Assembly: GCF_050436995.1 (NCBI RefSeq) | Contig: NC_134754.1 | Location: 4,643,001-4,707,000 of the forward strand | DNA from: Anticarsia gemmatalis | Lineage: Eukaryota > Arthropoda > Insecta > Lepidoptera > Erebidae | Direction: 5' to 3' | Length of the DNA: 64,000 bases | Shown: one piece after another, positions 24,180 to 36,613 of the stretch | Position numbering within the stretch: the first letter of the stretch is position 1 | Layout of the letters: the number at the start of each line of letters is the position of its first letter | Program-made: the position numbers and the translations under genes | Notes under the pieces: generated by a model | Databases searched by the model: none | The model's input: only the letters and a program-made list of their open reading frames with translations | What the model was told of the DNA's origin: nothing

Positions 24180-24626
24180 GAGATTCTGACTAGCACAGTC
24201 GTCTGACCAGAATCTAAAATCTTTTACGCCATTTTTAACCTTATTGTTAACGAAAGAAAACAAACAACTAGCCACTTCATTGGCGCCACGTTTAACAACT
24301 GTCTCATCCCACATGTAACATGTAGGTTTCTGTAACCCAGATTAAAAAGCTGTAAAATTATAATCCGATGTTTTTTTGTAAGACACTAATAATAATAAGT
24401 ACACTAATTTCGGCGTGTACAGTGTTATTTTTTGGAAATCAAATATCGCTGTGCAAATATCAGAAGGATTCGATTCGTTAAATATTTCACTGCGCGGACA
24501 AGAATCGACATGACTTGTTCGGGAATGGAGAATGTTACTAGGTATGCCAAATCGCTTGAAATTTTGACCCAGTAAAGCCTGTACATGTACATGAAAACTA
24601 GTTTTTGTTTTAGTCAAAAATACCAA
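24180..24626 (-). pseudogene. Decayed transposon-type protein relic (DUF7869-like)
   Basis: On the minus strand two broken reading frames follow each other. The first (ending about 24342) has FDFQK..LYTPKL...YKKTSDYNFT. The second (from about 24314) has MWDETVVKRGANEVASCLF then DFRFWSDDCASQNLN. This order (Q.. P.l ... Y.f ... W.E..a.RG..E..SC ... SD.C..QN.N) resembles proteins with DUF7869, which are mostly transposon-associated. Stops and a frame change show it is not a working gene. Family attribution is from memory and should be checked. Confidence 0.5.
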
Positions 24627-26406
24627 GTAGTTTTGATTTTACAAGCATTCAAAGTTTCAAAAAATATCGAGTCCCGCTAACAGCGTGACGTCATAGTACA
24701 CCATGCCGCGCGGGCCGCGTCCCGCTTAATATCAAGTCTACAGCCGTAGATGTAATAGCTTATGCAGTATTTTGTTGTGTTTTCGTCTGCTTATTACATT
24801 TAAAGTGTAATAATAGTAAATATTATTAAAAAAGACTATGTGAGCCAGACTTAGCGTAATGTACAATGACGTCACACCGATTCGCGCGGATACAACTTGT
24901 TTTACTTATAAATCGGAAACTAATTGACGTATCAAAGTAATTTTTTCACTAGTATTTTTTATTTTTAACAGAGAATATGGAGAGCTAATAATCCAAATTT
25001 GTTAACATTCTCCATTGCCGTGAATGAAGTTAAGTCTGACAAGACCGCACTCGCACCGAGTAGCGCGCATTTTAAAACTCCGTATAAAACGATAACTACA
25101 GATATCCGCATCTACGACACTTATTCGTTGTAATTACGATACATATTCTCATATACGACTTGTAGTTTAAGTAAAATACAACATATTTAAGAAAAATAAA
25201 TATATAGGTAGGTATGTGTATAAAGACAATCTAAAGCCATAAATGCAATAAAAAAAAATTGCCCCTTTTGACATGTCTTTATGTACGTAGGGGCCGTCGA
25301 TATAGTAGCATTAACAACCCAGCATTTAGTAAAATTACCGGTAAGTAAGTTGAAATTAGTATTTATTACAAAAAAACCTAAAGTAAAAATGTGATAAGTA
25401 CTAAATAGGCATGCTTGATGAAAAGTAGTACCTAGTTTAATTTTCTAAAAGTAATCTGAATAGGTATCGTTTGTTCTTCAGTTATAGATAACAATCATTT
25501 TTTGTGATAATCTCAAGATTTACTACTGTTCATTCATGATTTATAGGACTTGTTTAGATATATAGAATAGGTAGTAAAGATTTATACCTCCTTGACAGCC
25601 GATCATGTGACGATGACTTCCGTGATTTGTATAACAGCTCAGACACAATGTCAATAAAAAACTACAGATTTATTGGTATCAATATTAATATAATACTCCG
25701 CTAATGCAAGTGGAGTGCTATTTTAAATCATCTAAAAACATGAAAGCTTAAGTATCTGTGTGAATTATTTATTGTGTGCTTATCTCCTAGTATTTATTTA
25801 AACAAGATTAATTAACCAGTAGTAACTTCTCTGTCAGCTCCCATGAAAAAACAACACCAAATAAGTAAAAGCACAAAATGGAAAACGAACCTGCAACACT
25901 CGTTACTAGAATAACGACGTAGCAGCCACACACACTGTACAGTTATTAATCACAATATTCTTTCATTACCTAATAAGAAAATGACTAGATAAAGTAATGT
26001 CCAAAGAGACTTGTCTACCTAATGGTGTTATTTTGTTGGCAATGTTAACTGATAATAATAGATCTTCGTAATTTAAATTGTTAAACAATTTGTATAATTC
26101 ATACACACAATACCCTTATTATGTATTCACGTCTAGTCGTAAACTCTCGGCTAGACTTCACATACTTATTAACAAGTTAAACAAGAAACAGGTTTCCTAT
26201 ATACCGCCTTCATTAGGAATTTGTAAGTCACCGTGACTTGCAGAAATCTTATGAGACGTAATATCTGAAAGGTAAGCTTAGGCAACGCTAAAAAATTGTA
26301 AACTATTTTTATTGCAGGAAAAATACAGTAAAAAAGATCTAAGAGGTTTTTAACGATATGGATTAGAAAAAGGTGACATACCTATATACTAAATTGACTA
26401 CCTCAG

Positions 26407-26510
26407 TGGCGCAGTGGTTAAGGTCACCACTGCGCCGGGAGGTCGTGGGTTCGATTCCTAAGAGCAATTGTTAGTGCGGGAGTTGTCTTTTTAAATAAAA
26501 ATTAATAATA
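26407..26510 (+). mobile_element. tRNA-derived SINE, internally deleted copy
   Basis: A-box (tggcgcagtgg), B-box (gggttcgattcc) and the 3' part (gagcaattgttagtgcggg then gttgtctttttaaata) are present. The roughly 110-nt middle seen in the 39483 copy is missing. The junction falls at the word gagcaatt, which occurs twice in the longer copy. Confidence 0.7.
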
Positions 26511-27040
26511 ATTATAAATAAAAAAAACAATAAATTATAGCTTGTTGTTCTGGTACACAGTAATGAAGGTAAGTTAAGAGCTTAAATTCAATCCAAGCAT
26601 ATTTTTACGTGACAATTCGATTTATTAAAAGGTAGTTGCTGGCTAATAGCATGGCAATGAGTAATGATTGATAAAACATAGGATACGCAATGCGTACTTA
26701 GTTTCTTCCATATAGGTATTACAATGAAAGGATTCAAAGATGTACCAAATCGTGTAAGCACATGATCTGAATGTAGGTCTCTTATGTTTATGACTGAAAA
26801 TATAAACAAATACTATATAGGAGTAGGTTATCGTGACTTAAGAAAGGAGTAGGTAGGTTCATAACTTTTATTTTTATCGCTTTTCAAACAACTTTTTATG
26901 TCTTATCTGAATTATTTATTGTGATTTTGCAAGTCATTCTGAGTTAACAAGCCAGACATTACATAATGACATTAAAGTTCACATACCTATATTTTATTAA
27001 TTACCTTCGCAGATAGATATTTTCGTCTCTTAACTCCCGC

Positions 27041-27135
27041 GTAATAACCACTGCGCCAAGAGGACATGGGTTCGATTCCTATACAGGCAGACACGATGCC
27101 TGTTTAATTTACAAATAGATGTGTTTCGGGTATAT
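27041..27135 (+). repeat. tRNA-derived SINE fragment
   Basis: It contains ccactgcgccaagaggacat followed by the B-box gggttcgattcc and a tail acaaatagatgtgtttcggg, matching the SINE family at 39483 over its B-box and mid part. Confidence 0.5.
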
Positions 27136-29470
27136 ATTATTCGTAAAAAAATGCTTGATATTTAATGACATACCTATTATAGAGTAGACACAGATTTTTT
27201 AATTGAGTAAGAATAGAAAATATGAAACATTTAAATACATATATAATAAGTATTTACACACCTAATACACAACACAACACATGTATTACTTTACACCTTT
27301 TTTCCATTTCACGCATTTGTTTTAGACACCCTGTGCTATTTACTAGGCACACTTAATATCAAATTCTGTTTTTATCAACGGCAACGAAACAATTATTATT
27401 TTAATATTTTCTGTATTATAAGGGTAGTCTAGACCTTCTTATCTTATCTTTAAGTCACCGTTTACTCTTTAAATAAAGTAAATAAAGAAATTGTAGGTAC
27501 TCCGTAAACCATACACTTTCCCATTGTTGAAATGTTGTTAAAAATCGCTACGAAACGTTCCTGCTACACACTAACCACAAGAAACTAATAAATGAAGATA
27601 CTGAACTTCACAACTTTTAAATCAATAAACTAATTTCCGTGTTATTTCCATAGAGCGACTCATGTTAACTAAGAACAAGTGCGAACTCCACCAACGTCTT
27701 GAGTATTATACCACTGATGATGTTATTCTCCGATCCACTTCGTGCTGTAAGCAGCAGCAATATAATTAAATATTACATAGGTACTGCACCTTGCAAGAAA
27801 GATACTGTGAGAATGAGATGAGACGACGATGGTGACGAAGGCATCACCTGCCACAGGGACTACAAATTAATGAATCTCTCTTTCTCAGAAATCATTACTT
27901 TCAATTAAAAAAATCGGTGTTTTTTGGATTGAAAGTAATTTCAATTTTCAACTTGTTTCAACTTCTTTGCTTAGAAGAAATATGCGACTTCAAAATATTT
28001 TTCGAATTATTTTATTATTACTGTGAATCTATTTCGGAGAATTTGGCTTCAAACCAGGATCGCCATTGAACTAAATACAAATTCCGTCCTTACAAAAAAG
28101 GTGTCTGGTTGTCAGGTATCTTAAAGATTCTTCTTAATTAGGTAAATAAATGTTTCTACCTACTGCAAGTCATCGGAAAAAATGATAAGATAACATAAAA
28201 TGATTGACAACGCCGCTAATAATGATGTCACGGAATATCAGATCAGATTCGGTCCATGCTCTTTTTCGTAAGATCACAATGATTTGCAGAATTTGTTATC
28301 CCGATTTACAAATATTTTTATTACGTAGGTAATTCATTCACTTTCAGCCTCGTGACATTGCAAATTCTTATTTATTTTTATATTTTTATCTTATGTTGTT
28401 ATGTTAAGGTCAAAGATGACACTGAGAAAAGTCACGAGGAATCCTTACATGACTTTGTAAATAGACCTTAAAGAATTTTGCCCCTCAACAGTACTAGGCG
28501 TAGGCTAACTTTGCGAAAATTAAAGGTCCTCCCATTGTCCTCCCAAGCCTAGAGAGAGCCTTGTTATATAATACTTAACTGAAAAATGGTTAAGCAAAAA
28601 AAAAAAATCCTGGAAGAGTCCAAATTAAACAGATAAGTAGTTAAAGCCTGTTTTCTATTGATAAATTAAATAAGTGGTTAAAGCATGAATACGTATAGCG
28701 AAATAAGGGGAATTTATTGAAAAAAAAGTAGACACATTTTTTATAGTCAATATTTAGTTACTATGTAAACTTAATAAGATTTTCATTCACGTTACAGGAA
28801 ATCGATTTACATAGGTAGATTATTAAGGGCTACATCGTAGATTCTCCCGATAACGTACGGTAGATAGATAGTAAATCGATATGATTTGAATTGATTGACA
28901 CTCGTGTATTTGTTATCAGAACTTAAGTACCGCCTGGGTCCTAAATTAGATCAGATTATCAACAACAAAACGTACTTATCGACTGTTTGACTAGGAAACA
29001 TGATTAGGAGATTTTTACAGAGTTTATGTTACTATGTTCAGCTTTACTAGTCATCTATTTATTCCCCCAGGGAATTCGGTAACTATGTCCGATATTATAA
29101 AGATATAAAATTATGATAATTTCCATAATTAGAATTGATATTAGTCTTAATGATATAATTAACAGTTATATTGTAGTAATCACTTCTAATCCAAAATATA
29201 CATCTGTTTATAAGATAATAGAAACTTCAAGAAAAACAATGCATTAAGCATTTTACAAATTGCTACTCCATGTATGTTAGAAGATTGAATTGACCAATAC
29301 ACGCCCTAGATATCTGAAATTGTCTGCTATCCCATCGACTACACTACACAGTACCTGCACGTGCAACTGCAATCAAATCAAGTAAAAACTTACTTGTTTG
29401 ATTTGATTCCTTCCTTGAGTCCATGTCAGTAGGTCCTTCTATAAAATGCATACTTAAACTTTATTTACTA

Positions 29471-29585
29471 ATAACCGTTAACCGCGTGAGCGGCAAGCCG
29501 CGTGGCTAACCGCTTTTACAGTTTAAGTCGACATGAGTTAACCGGCGGTTCCATATTAACCTGTAACCGCGCGGCTAGTTTGTTA
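29471..29585. repeat. GC-rich island with five AACCG words
   Basis: Within about 110 bp the word AACCG occurs five times, with ccgcgtg/cgcgcgg motifs, in otherwise AT-rich surroundings. It may be a diverged mobile element or a clustered protein-binding site. I do not recognise it. Confidence 0.3.
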
Positions 29586-30331
29586 AGGGGCTAAGTATTT
29601 GCAAAATGCGTGTTCGTGAAATGCTATCTTCGAAGAAAATTATATGGAAAAACATATTTTCTATAATCTTATTTCGTTTTAAACAAATAAAAGTGAGATG
29701 TCAAAAGATCGGAATCTACCCACAGGATGTAGACTAATGAATAGTCATCTGACTTTGCATTTTTTAGTTCAAGAGAGTCAGGTGTCAAAAATGAAGCTGT
29801 TTATAGAATACGAGTAGGTATCCTGGATAAGATAAGATGACTTATCTTTCAAGAGTTTACGATGAGATGATGAGTTGCAGAAATTATTTTGTTGAATGGA
29901 AAATATTGATAGGTATCGTTAAGGAAAACATCGTGATGCAACCACATGCCTGAAAGATCTGTAACAAAGTTCTTGAAAGAAAGCAAAGTCTAGACTCTCC
30001 CTTTCCGGGCGAAGATCCTTTACCAGCAGTGGGACAGTAAATAAATTAAAATTTATTAATTATCCGCATGAACTGTTGAAGATTTAGTGTCGAAAATAAA
30101 AATATTCGCAACATTTTGTTAGAAATATTCCCTAAATTACTATTTCCTTATTGGCACTGACACTTTAGAAAGTAAATTTTGGCTCTCACTTTCCTTAGCA
30201 CTAAGAATAGCACACCATATCACCATGAGTGGGATAGTTGGCAGACTGTTCCTTACTCTATACAAAGTAAGTACGACTGAATTCGTAAATGTACAATATT
30301 AAACACGGTATGTACCCCGGGTTGATAGGTA

Positions 30332-31838
30332 GGGGAACCTGTTGTACCTTGGCACTATGTGTACCTAGGCCACTGGGCTCGTTTTCATATATTCGCGCGA
30401 TACTAAATTCTACTGTTTATGGTATTCGATACGTCACTACAGACTATTCAATGTGTAGTTAGTCGCATACCGCTATTAATCCGGTGTTTGGTGTTATCGA
30501 CGCTGAAACTTTTTTGTGTGAAAAAGTAAGTATTTCTAATATATTTTGAAGTCTAATAGTTTTAAAAGTTTTCTAATAATCACTTAACTGTTATATGCTA
30601 TCGGTTCTTTGATTTTACAAGTCTCAACACAATAAAAAACTTACGAGATACTTAACTCTAAACTATATAAAATCCACCGTTTTAGTGAAGTTGGAGTAGT
30701 GTTGTACCTCGGTCACTGCCGATCAGCTGTACCTTGGCCAGTGGCCAAGGTACAACCTGGATGTTGTACTTTGGCCAGGAGAATATTTTATTAAATTATT
30801 TCACATTTACGTAATAATATTCCTAATTAAATATCTTTATTATTTCAGAAATCGATGCAAAAATCACTAAAAAACTGGAAATGGCCTGAAAAAGAGGATT
30901 TAAATCTGTACCCGATGAGTGACATTGTTGAAAAAATTAAAACCCCGCAAAAAGTTAACAAGAACAGAGAAATTTATTATGTTCCAGAGATACAGAAGTA
31001 CCTACTAGGATTTCTACTAAATGCTTAAGGCTGAATAATATATCTACATTATTGATAGTGTTTTTATAATAGCTAGTCCAAATGACTGATTAAAATTTAA
31101 GAGAGAAATAATAATTTATATATACTTAGGTAAAGATAATTGTTTCAATATTTTGTTTTCCATTTGCTATGCTATATAGGTATATTGATTTGCTATATTA
31201 TATTATTATGTGATATCGTCGCTGCGCCTGCCAAGTTCCACATGTGTCTTTTGTGAGATTTTGGAAAACTTTTTCTTTTATTAGGGACACAAGATTCATT
31301 TTTTTTAACATTAAAATACACATATGGAGTTTGGCAGGCGCAGCGATGTGATGTAACGAAACGGTGGCAAAAAGTTAGTTGTTTTTGTTTAAATATTTTG
31401 TTTGAAAAGCATAAAAATAGCTATGAATATTATTTTAATTTTGATCATTTCTAAATGTTGATCATTTGAGAATTTTTAAAATGTTTGTTAAATACTGTAT
31501 ACTGTAATAATACTGTGTACTGTAATAAATCAAATAAAATGATTTTAGTTAACAAAACTTGATAATTTGCTTAAATTACCCCCAAATTTCAATGTGTCCT
31601 AGGTACAACGTACTACTGGCCTAGGTACATAGGGTATGTTGTACCTTGGCCACATTTCCCATTTTTTTCTAAATTTAAAAATATTATGTAAGTATTAAAT
31701 ATACATTTCTGATATTTTTTTGGTGAGTACCCAAATAATTGACATTTCAAAATATGCAAATATGATTTGTGTGCTGCACGTCAAATCACAATAAAAAATA
31801 TATTTCTAAAAAACCGGCCTAGGTACAACAGGTTCCCT
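30332..31838 (+). mobile_element. 1.5-kb TIR DNA transposon derivative with TA target duplication
   Basis: Inverted termini (GGGAACCTGTTGTACCT at the left; complement at the right) are flanked by TA on both sides (30330-30331, 31839-31840). Subterminal GTACCTTGGCC words recur in both orientations, including a 25-bp palindrome at 30729-30753. After a 3' splice site (TTTCAG near 30848) a 56-codon frame from 30855 to 31025 reads W.WPEKEDLNLYPMSDIV...Y.VPEIQKYLL. This resembles the C-terminal tail of pogo/Tigger/Jerky-type DDE transposases. It is probably a non-autonomous deletion derivative keeping the last exon. Confidence 0.65.
31215..31350. repeat. Hairpin element nested in the TIR transposon
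   Basis: Arms cgctgcgcctgccaa (about 31219) and ttggcaggcgcagcg (about 31331) are inverted repeats of at least 15 bp, with further imperfect pairing around a loop of about 80 nt. It looks like a small fold-back MITE inserted in the larger element. Confidence 0.5.
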
Positions 31839-33438
31839 TACTCATATAATCCGAAAGTTGCAACAGCTTATCGGCATGAATATATATGTATAATATATCT
31901 TCCAGGATTCGCCCTACCTGACTAGATATTCAAAAGGATACAAAGGAAGTTAAGTTCAGTCCACATAAAAGACTAAGAAACAGGATTCATCGATCGCCAA
32001 CGCCAACTCCATAGGAAAGCAGAGAAAAATAATAGAAAATGGAAATTACAACGAAAAGTAAATTAATCAAACAGTTCAATCAACGTAAATAAACATTCAC
32101 CACGTGTACAGACCTGTGCCATCAATCGTAGGCGGCTTTGTTTTAATAATGGCTCGAGTGGACCCATTTCGTTGATTGCTTGAGCGGCCTTCATAACAAA
32201 ATTAACATGGCTGGTCATTATCTATGTGGATCGAATAACTTAGGTCTGCAATAACAATACCCTTTATCGTTAAAACCTAAATAACATAACAGTGAGAGGT
32301 AGCGAACTGGATTATGTTTTCCTTATTTTTTCGGGCTGCAATTTTTGTAAGCTAGCAAACGATGCCACTAACTCGATCATTCTGATGGTAGTGAAATGCC
32401 ATGACATATTTTGACAAAGATAATTGTGTCCTGATACTCTTATAGCAAACTTATATGTACTTTAGTTTTCAGGAATTATTACGATAATCTACATCATTAT
32501 GATGCTTAGGTATTTAATGTTAACCTAACACGTCAACATAAAAGTATGATCATAACTTTACCTAAGTAGTTATGTTATTGAGATCCAATATTATTATGTT
32601 GTCAGCTAACTGTCAAATCGACAAGGGGTGTGTAGAAGTGCCAATATTTACACTCTTCGTCATTAACCTATAAAGATATTTACTCAATCAACTACAAATT
32701 ATAACCCTTTAATAACTTTAAAAGCTTTAAGATACGAAGAACGATAAGTCGTTGATCAATCAATTTCATTAATGATTGAAGTCATTAATCACTTGGATAG
32801 AAATAGACAGTGTTCTTAATTATCTCGAAGACAGGTCATAGGTCACGCATGAACAATGTAACTTATGTTTACTTTGAGAAATTACTCACTTAATATTAAT
32901 TGTTACTTGGTAAAAAGAAAGATTTGCTCTGAATCTTTGAAACTAGGTTTCTTCTTCATCAACCGTAGATTGATAAGGATCACCAGTACTACTCATGTGT
33001 CTCTCGTTGTCCCCTAGGCATATCTAAATAGCATTATGTAACTAGGTGTTTTACAAACAAAAGTAGGGACCAAGTAGAAATAACTTATTTTTCTAAAATG
33101 TACTGTTTAAGTATTAAAAGTCCCCGCGTCAGGGAAGTAAAGAACATTTTTGAAAGTACTTTGTCCTTTGTAACAGGCGTAAACACGTGGAAATAATACT
33201 TTAATGGACTTCTCCCATTTTATTTTTACACCTACTACCAGAAATTAGCACTGTCCTTAATTGTGCCTACCGTCGTCATTGTCGTAAACAACCATAAAAC
33301 ATTGTTGTGTCACCATCAGTGTTTTATACCTGTAATAGCATAGTGTATAATGAAGTTCTTTCAGCGTAAAAATCGTTAATGGCTGCTAAATTGCTTCATT
33401 ACGTGTTAACATGCATATAGTGGTAAATACAACTATAA

Positions 33439-33561
33439 CCCCCGATTTCTGAGTAAGTACATTTAGCGGTAGTTTATCTATTCAAAAGTGTTTTTTTTTG
33501 TATGAGTTTTAACGCTATTGAATAGATAAACTGCCGCTAAATGTAACTCAGAAACCGGGGA
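33439..33561. mobile_element. Fold-back MITE, 123 bp
   Basis: Arms of about 45 bp pair almost perfectly: ccccgatttctgagt..., atttagcggtagtttatcta on the left and its complement with ccgctaaatg and ctcagaaaccgggg on the right. The loop is about 30 nt and T-rich. Such small high-homology fold-backs are typical MITEs. Confidence 0.65.
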
Positions 33562-35185
33562 TACATAATCCAGGTATTACAGATTTGATGTTTTGCCCAT
33601 AAACCCTGGATTTAATTACGTAGAGAGAAAATAAATGAATATGCAAAAATATTATTCGTCCACACTCTCGATAAATTTTCCGAAAACTGAAACATGAAAA
33701 CTCGTTTTGATTATTCCCGAACAGTCAGAAGGGATTTCGATATATTATCCAGGTTGACCATAAACAATATTTATGACAAAAATAATTAACTATACTGAGA
33801 GACCGATACCGTATAAAGTTACCGCAGGAAGTTTTTTTCGGGGTAATTTCTGGAAGAGTCGTCAAGGTTGATCAAACAGTGTTTTGGTTTAATAGGTATC
33901 TCTATTCCGCTTTCTAATGAGCTGTGGAAAAGGACAGAATAAAAGCAATTAGTGAAACACAGTTATATGGCTTTTATATGAGACTTGGAGTAAACATTGT
34001 TTGGTCGTTTATACCGTAACTTTGTACGCGGGTACGAGAAATTAGGAAAAAAAAATGTTCGTAATGGGAGCGTGCGTTCACAAAGATTATTTCCTTCATT
34101 ATAATAAAGTTGGGTAAGATATCCAATTAGTTTTCAGTTTATGTTCGGGCTTCGCTATTTCTGAATAAGTATGGATTAATTATCGGTTATTCGGCTGCTT
34201 ATTTCAAACATTTTTTTGCTGTCACTTTACCTATCGGTTAGGTTATCCGATATTTATCAATTGACCGTGAAACTAGCTCATTATATTTTTGGTTTATATT
34301 GGTATATGTGAAGATCATAGAGGGCCATTTTCAGCGAATTCTCAGTAAATTAATTACTATATATATAATTCCTGAAACTGACTAGTAGGTATAGGTCATG
34401 ACAGAGCATGTTATTTGTATAAATTCCAGTTTGGGAAAATCAAGAATTTCTATGCGCACAGCTTTGCGGGAGTAATAAGTAAAATACTTAGGTAGTCAGG
34501 AACAAAATAAAAAGGAAAAAATGGAAATTAGTACCAAGAAAATAAGCTGTGACTCAATGATAGGTACATCAGACGTAGGTTTAATATACTTAAGTAATTA
34601 TTAATTGTATATTTTTTCCACTTCATAATATGCAAGGGAAGATTTATAACTAGGTATCTGCGATCTGAGTATTAAAAAATATGTAAGAATATTATTTTCG
34701 CTCGTTTGAAAATACATATTAACGTTTACCTATTATCTAGAGAAATTTATATAAAATTGGCAAGCATTAATCATATTTCAGTTAAAAAATAATATAAATT
34801 AATGAAATAAGAATCAGTAAAAAAAGATCATTAAGTGGCATTTTTCAGGACGTTGAGTCTTAACATGTAAAATATCTCTTGATAAGTACTAATTAAAATT
34901 TCAGCTGAATAAGCGTGTGAATTCCAGGATTTTTTTATTCATAATCAATTTTATACAGTTTATTGGTAAGTAGGTACGATGAAATAAATCAGAATATCGT
35001 TTCTTAATAAATTTATACCTGTGTTTATCCCTTAAACTTCCTCATTTAAACGGGAATGCTGAACCTGGTTTTACTTTTACATTCATAAAAAATCCTGGAG
35101 ATCGAATTGAGTAATAAAGTTACGGGTCGAGGGGGGGACCAGCATCGTACGAGGGGGTGAGGGGCGCGCGGAACATAGCTGCCGG

Positions 35186-35192
35186 TATATAA
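35186..35192 (+). promoter_or_regulatory. TATA box of the thiolase gene
   Basis: TATATAA lies in a short GC-rich stretch (gagggggtgaggggcgcgcgg just upstream), unusual for this AT-rich region. About 30 bp downstream is a plausible initiator (ttcatacc near 35215). A non-coding exon 1 (about 35215-35283) ends at a consensus donor AAA|GTAAGT at 35284, which would splice to 36607. Confidence 0.6.
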
Positions 35193-36613
35193 CGTGCGCT
35201 CACGATAACGTCCTTCATACCGAGATCAACTAGTTTGAGTGTACCACGTCTGTTCAGTGTTACTTGTGTAATTTCCGATAAAAGTAAGTACAGTGCATAT
35301 TAAAATTAATAATTTCTACATTCCATTCAATTTGTACGGAAAATATTTAGTGTTTATTCAATTGTTCAACTATTAAGTAATGAAAGTAAAGCGGTTCATA
35401 TTTCGCGGCGTATTGTTTTTCATGTGTAGGAAGCCAACGATCTTTATCCATTAGCGGCAGTTAGCGGCAATTGTTTTGATTACTCAATCTTCAAATAAGT
35501 CCTAAAGTGACTTCTTATTAACGTGTAAACCAATTCGTAATTTGTGAAGTGAATTAAGTGAGAATTATCACAAAATAATATCTTCGTTAATCCAGTAACT
35601 GAATTTCTCAAAACCGAAAACCGGTGGACGACCGGTGGTTAAGAATTGGGTAAACTAAAAAACAGTAAAAAATAGTTTTCGTAACGACGAAATAATTATC
35701 TAAATAATCTCAAAGCGTGCACGTGCAAACACTTACTTATAGATAATTATAATTCAAGACGATCCATACATTGTAAGTCTAGTTACCAACCGGCTGATCA
35801 TGAGTTATCCACTTCACTTGTCGCAACTAATTGAGTTTAAATTACCTCATAAGAAAAGCAACTTATCTTGCATGATGTTCATCGGCGAGACACACAGTAA
35901 CCGGTAACCGGCCAATGAGATTGTATTCAACAGGGTCAAACTTTACGAAGGGTTATCGTTTATCGCTATGCATCTGTGCCGCATATTACCCTGATCTCAC
36001 TTGATTTTTTCAATCGTCTAGTCTTATTTAAACTATCATAGCTAGGAAGAACTAGTTTACTGTTTATTTATAGCATAAATAACATTGGATCGATTGCGTT
36101 CAAGTACACTGACAGTGACCAATTTATTTGAATAGTCTTGTTTTGTTACTATTGTGGTAGCCAATAGTCGTTGGTGTCCAATAAAAATGGATGCGAATTT
36201 TAAACTAAGCTCATCCTGGCAATTTAGAAGATTTCAGTAGTCGAATTCCGAATACAAAAACTAACAAATAAAAAAAAGAAGCAACAATGGTCACTTAACT
36301 AAACTTGATGAAGATTTGTTCGTTTGCATTGATGATGTAATTGTAACTGAATGAAATAAATGTGTTCAATTATCTAGCTATGTTCTGTGTCTGGCCTCTG
36401 TTGACACTATACGGTTGAGTGAATTCACACGTGTTTGTTAATCTGTGATTACATACATAGATCAGTGTTTACGTTTGCGCATAGGTAGGGTTATGTTTAA
36501 CAATTTGTTGACATCGAGAATTTTTTATTATCTTTAAAGAAAACTTATCAAATAAGGCTATTAAATATTTTAAGTTTTAAATTAATTGTACTTTTTTATT
36601 TCACAGAATAAAG

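Larger units (their letters stand above)
20201..35150. other. Gene-poor intergenic region with scattered repeats
   Basis: About 15 kb of AT-rich sequence between the SLC6 gene and the thiolase promoter. No conserved exon was recognised on either strand. The only contents I could name are the repeats and relics listed separately (SINE pieces, hairpins, a DUF7869-like relic, a 1.5-kb TIR element and fold-back elements). Non-coding RNAs or enhancers cannot be excluded. Confidence 0.5.
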
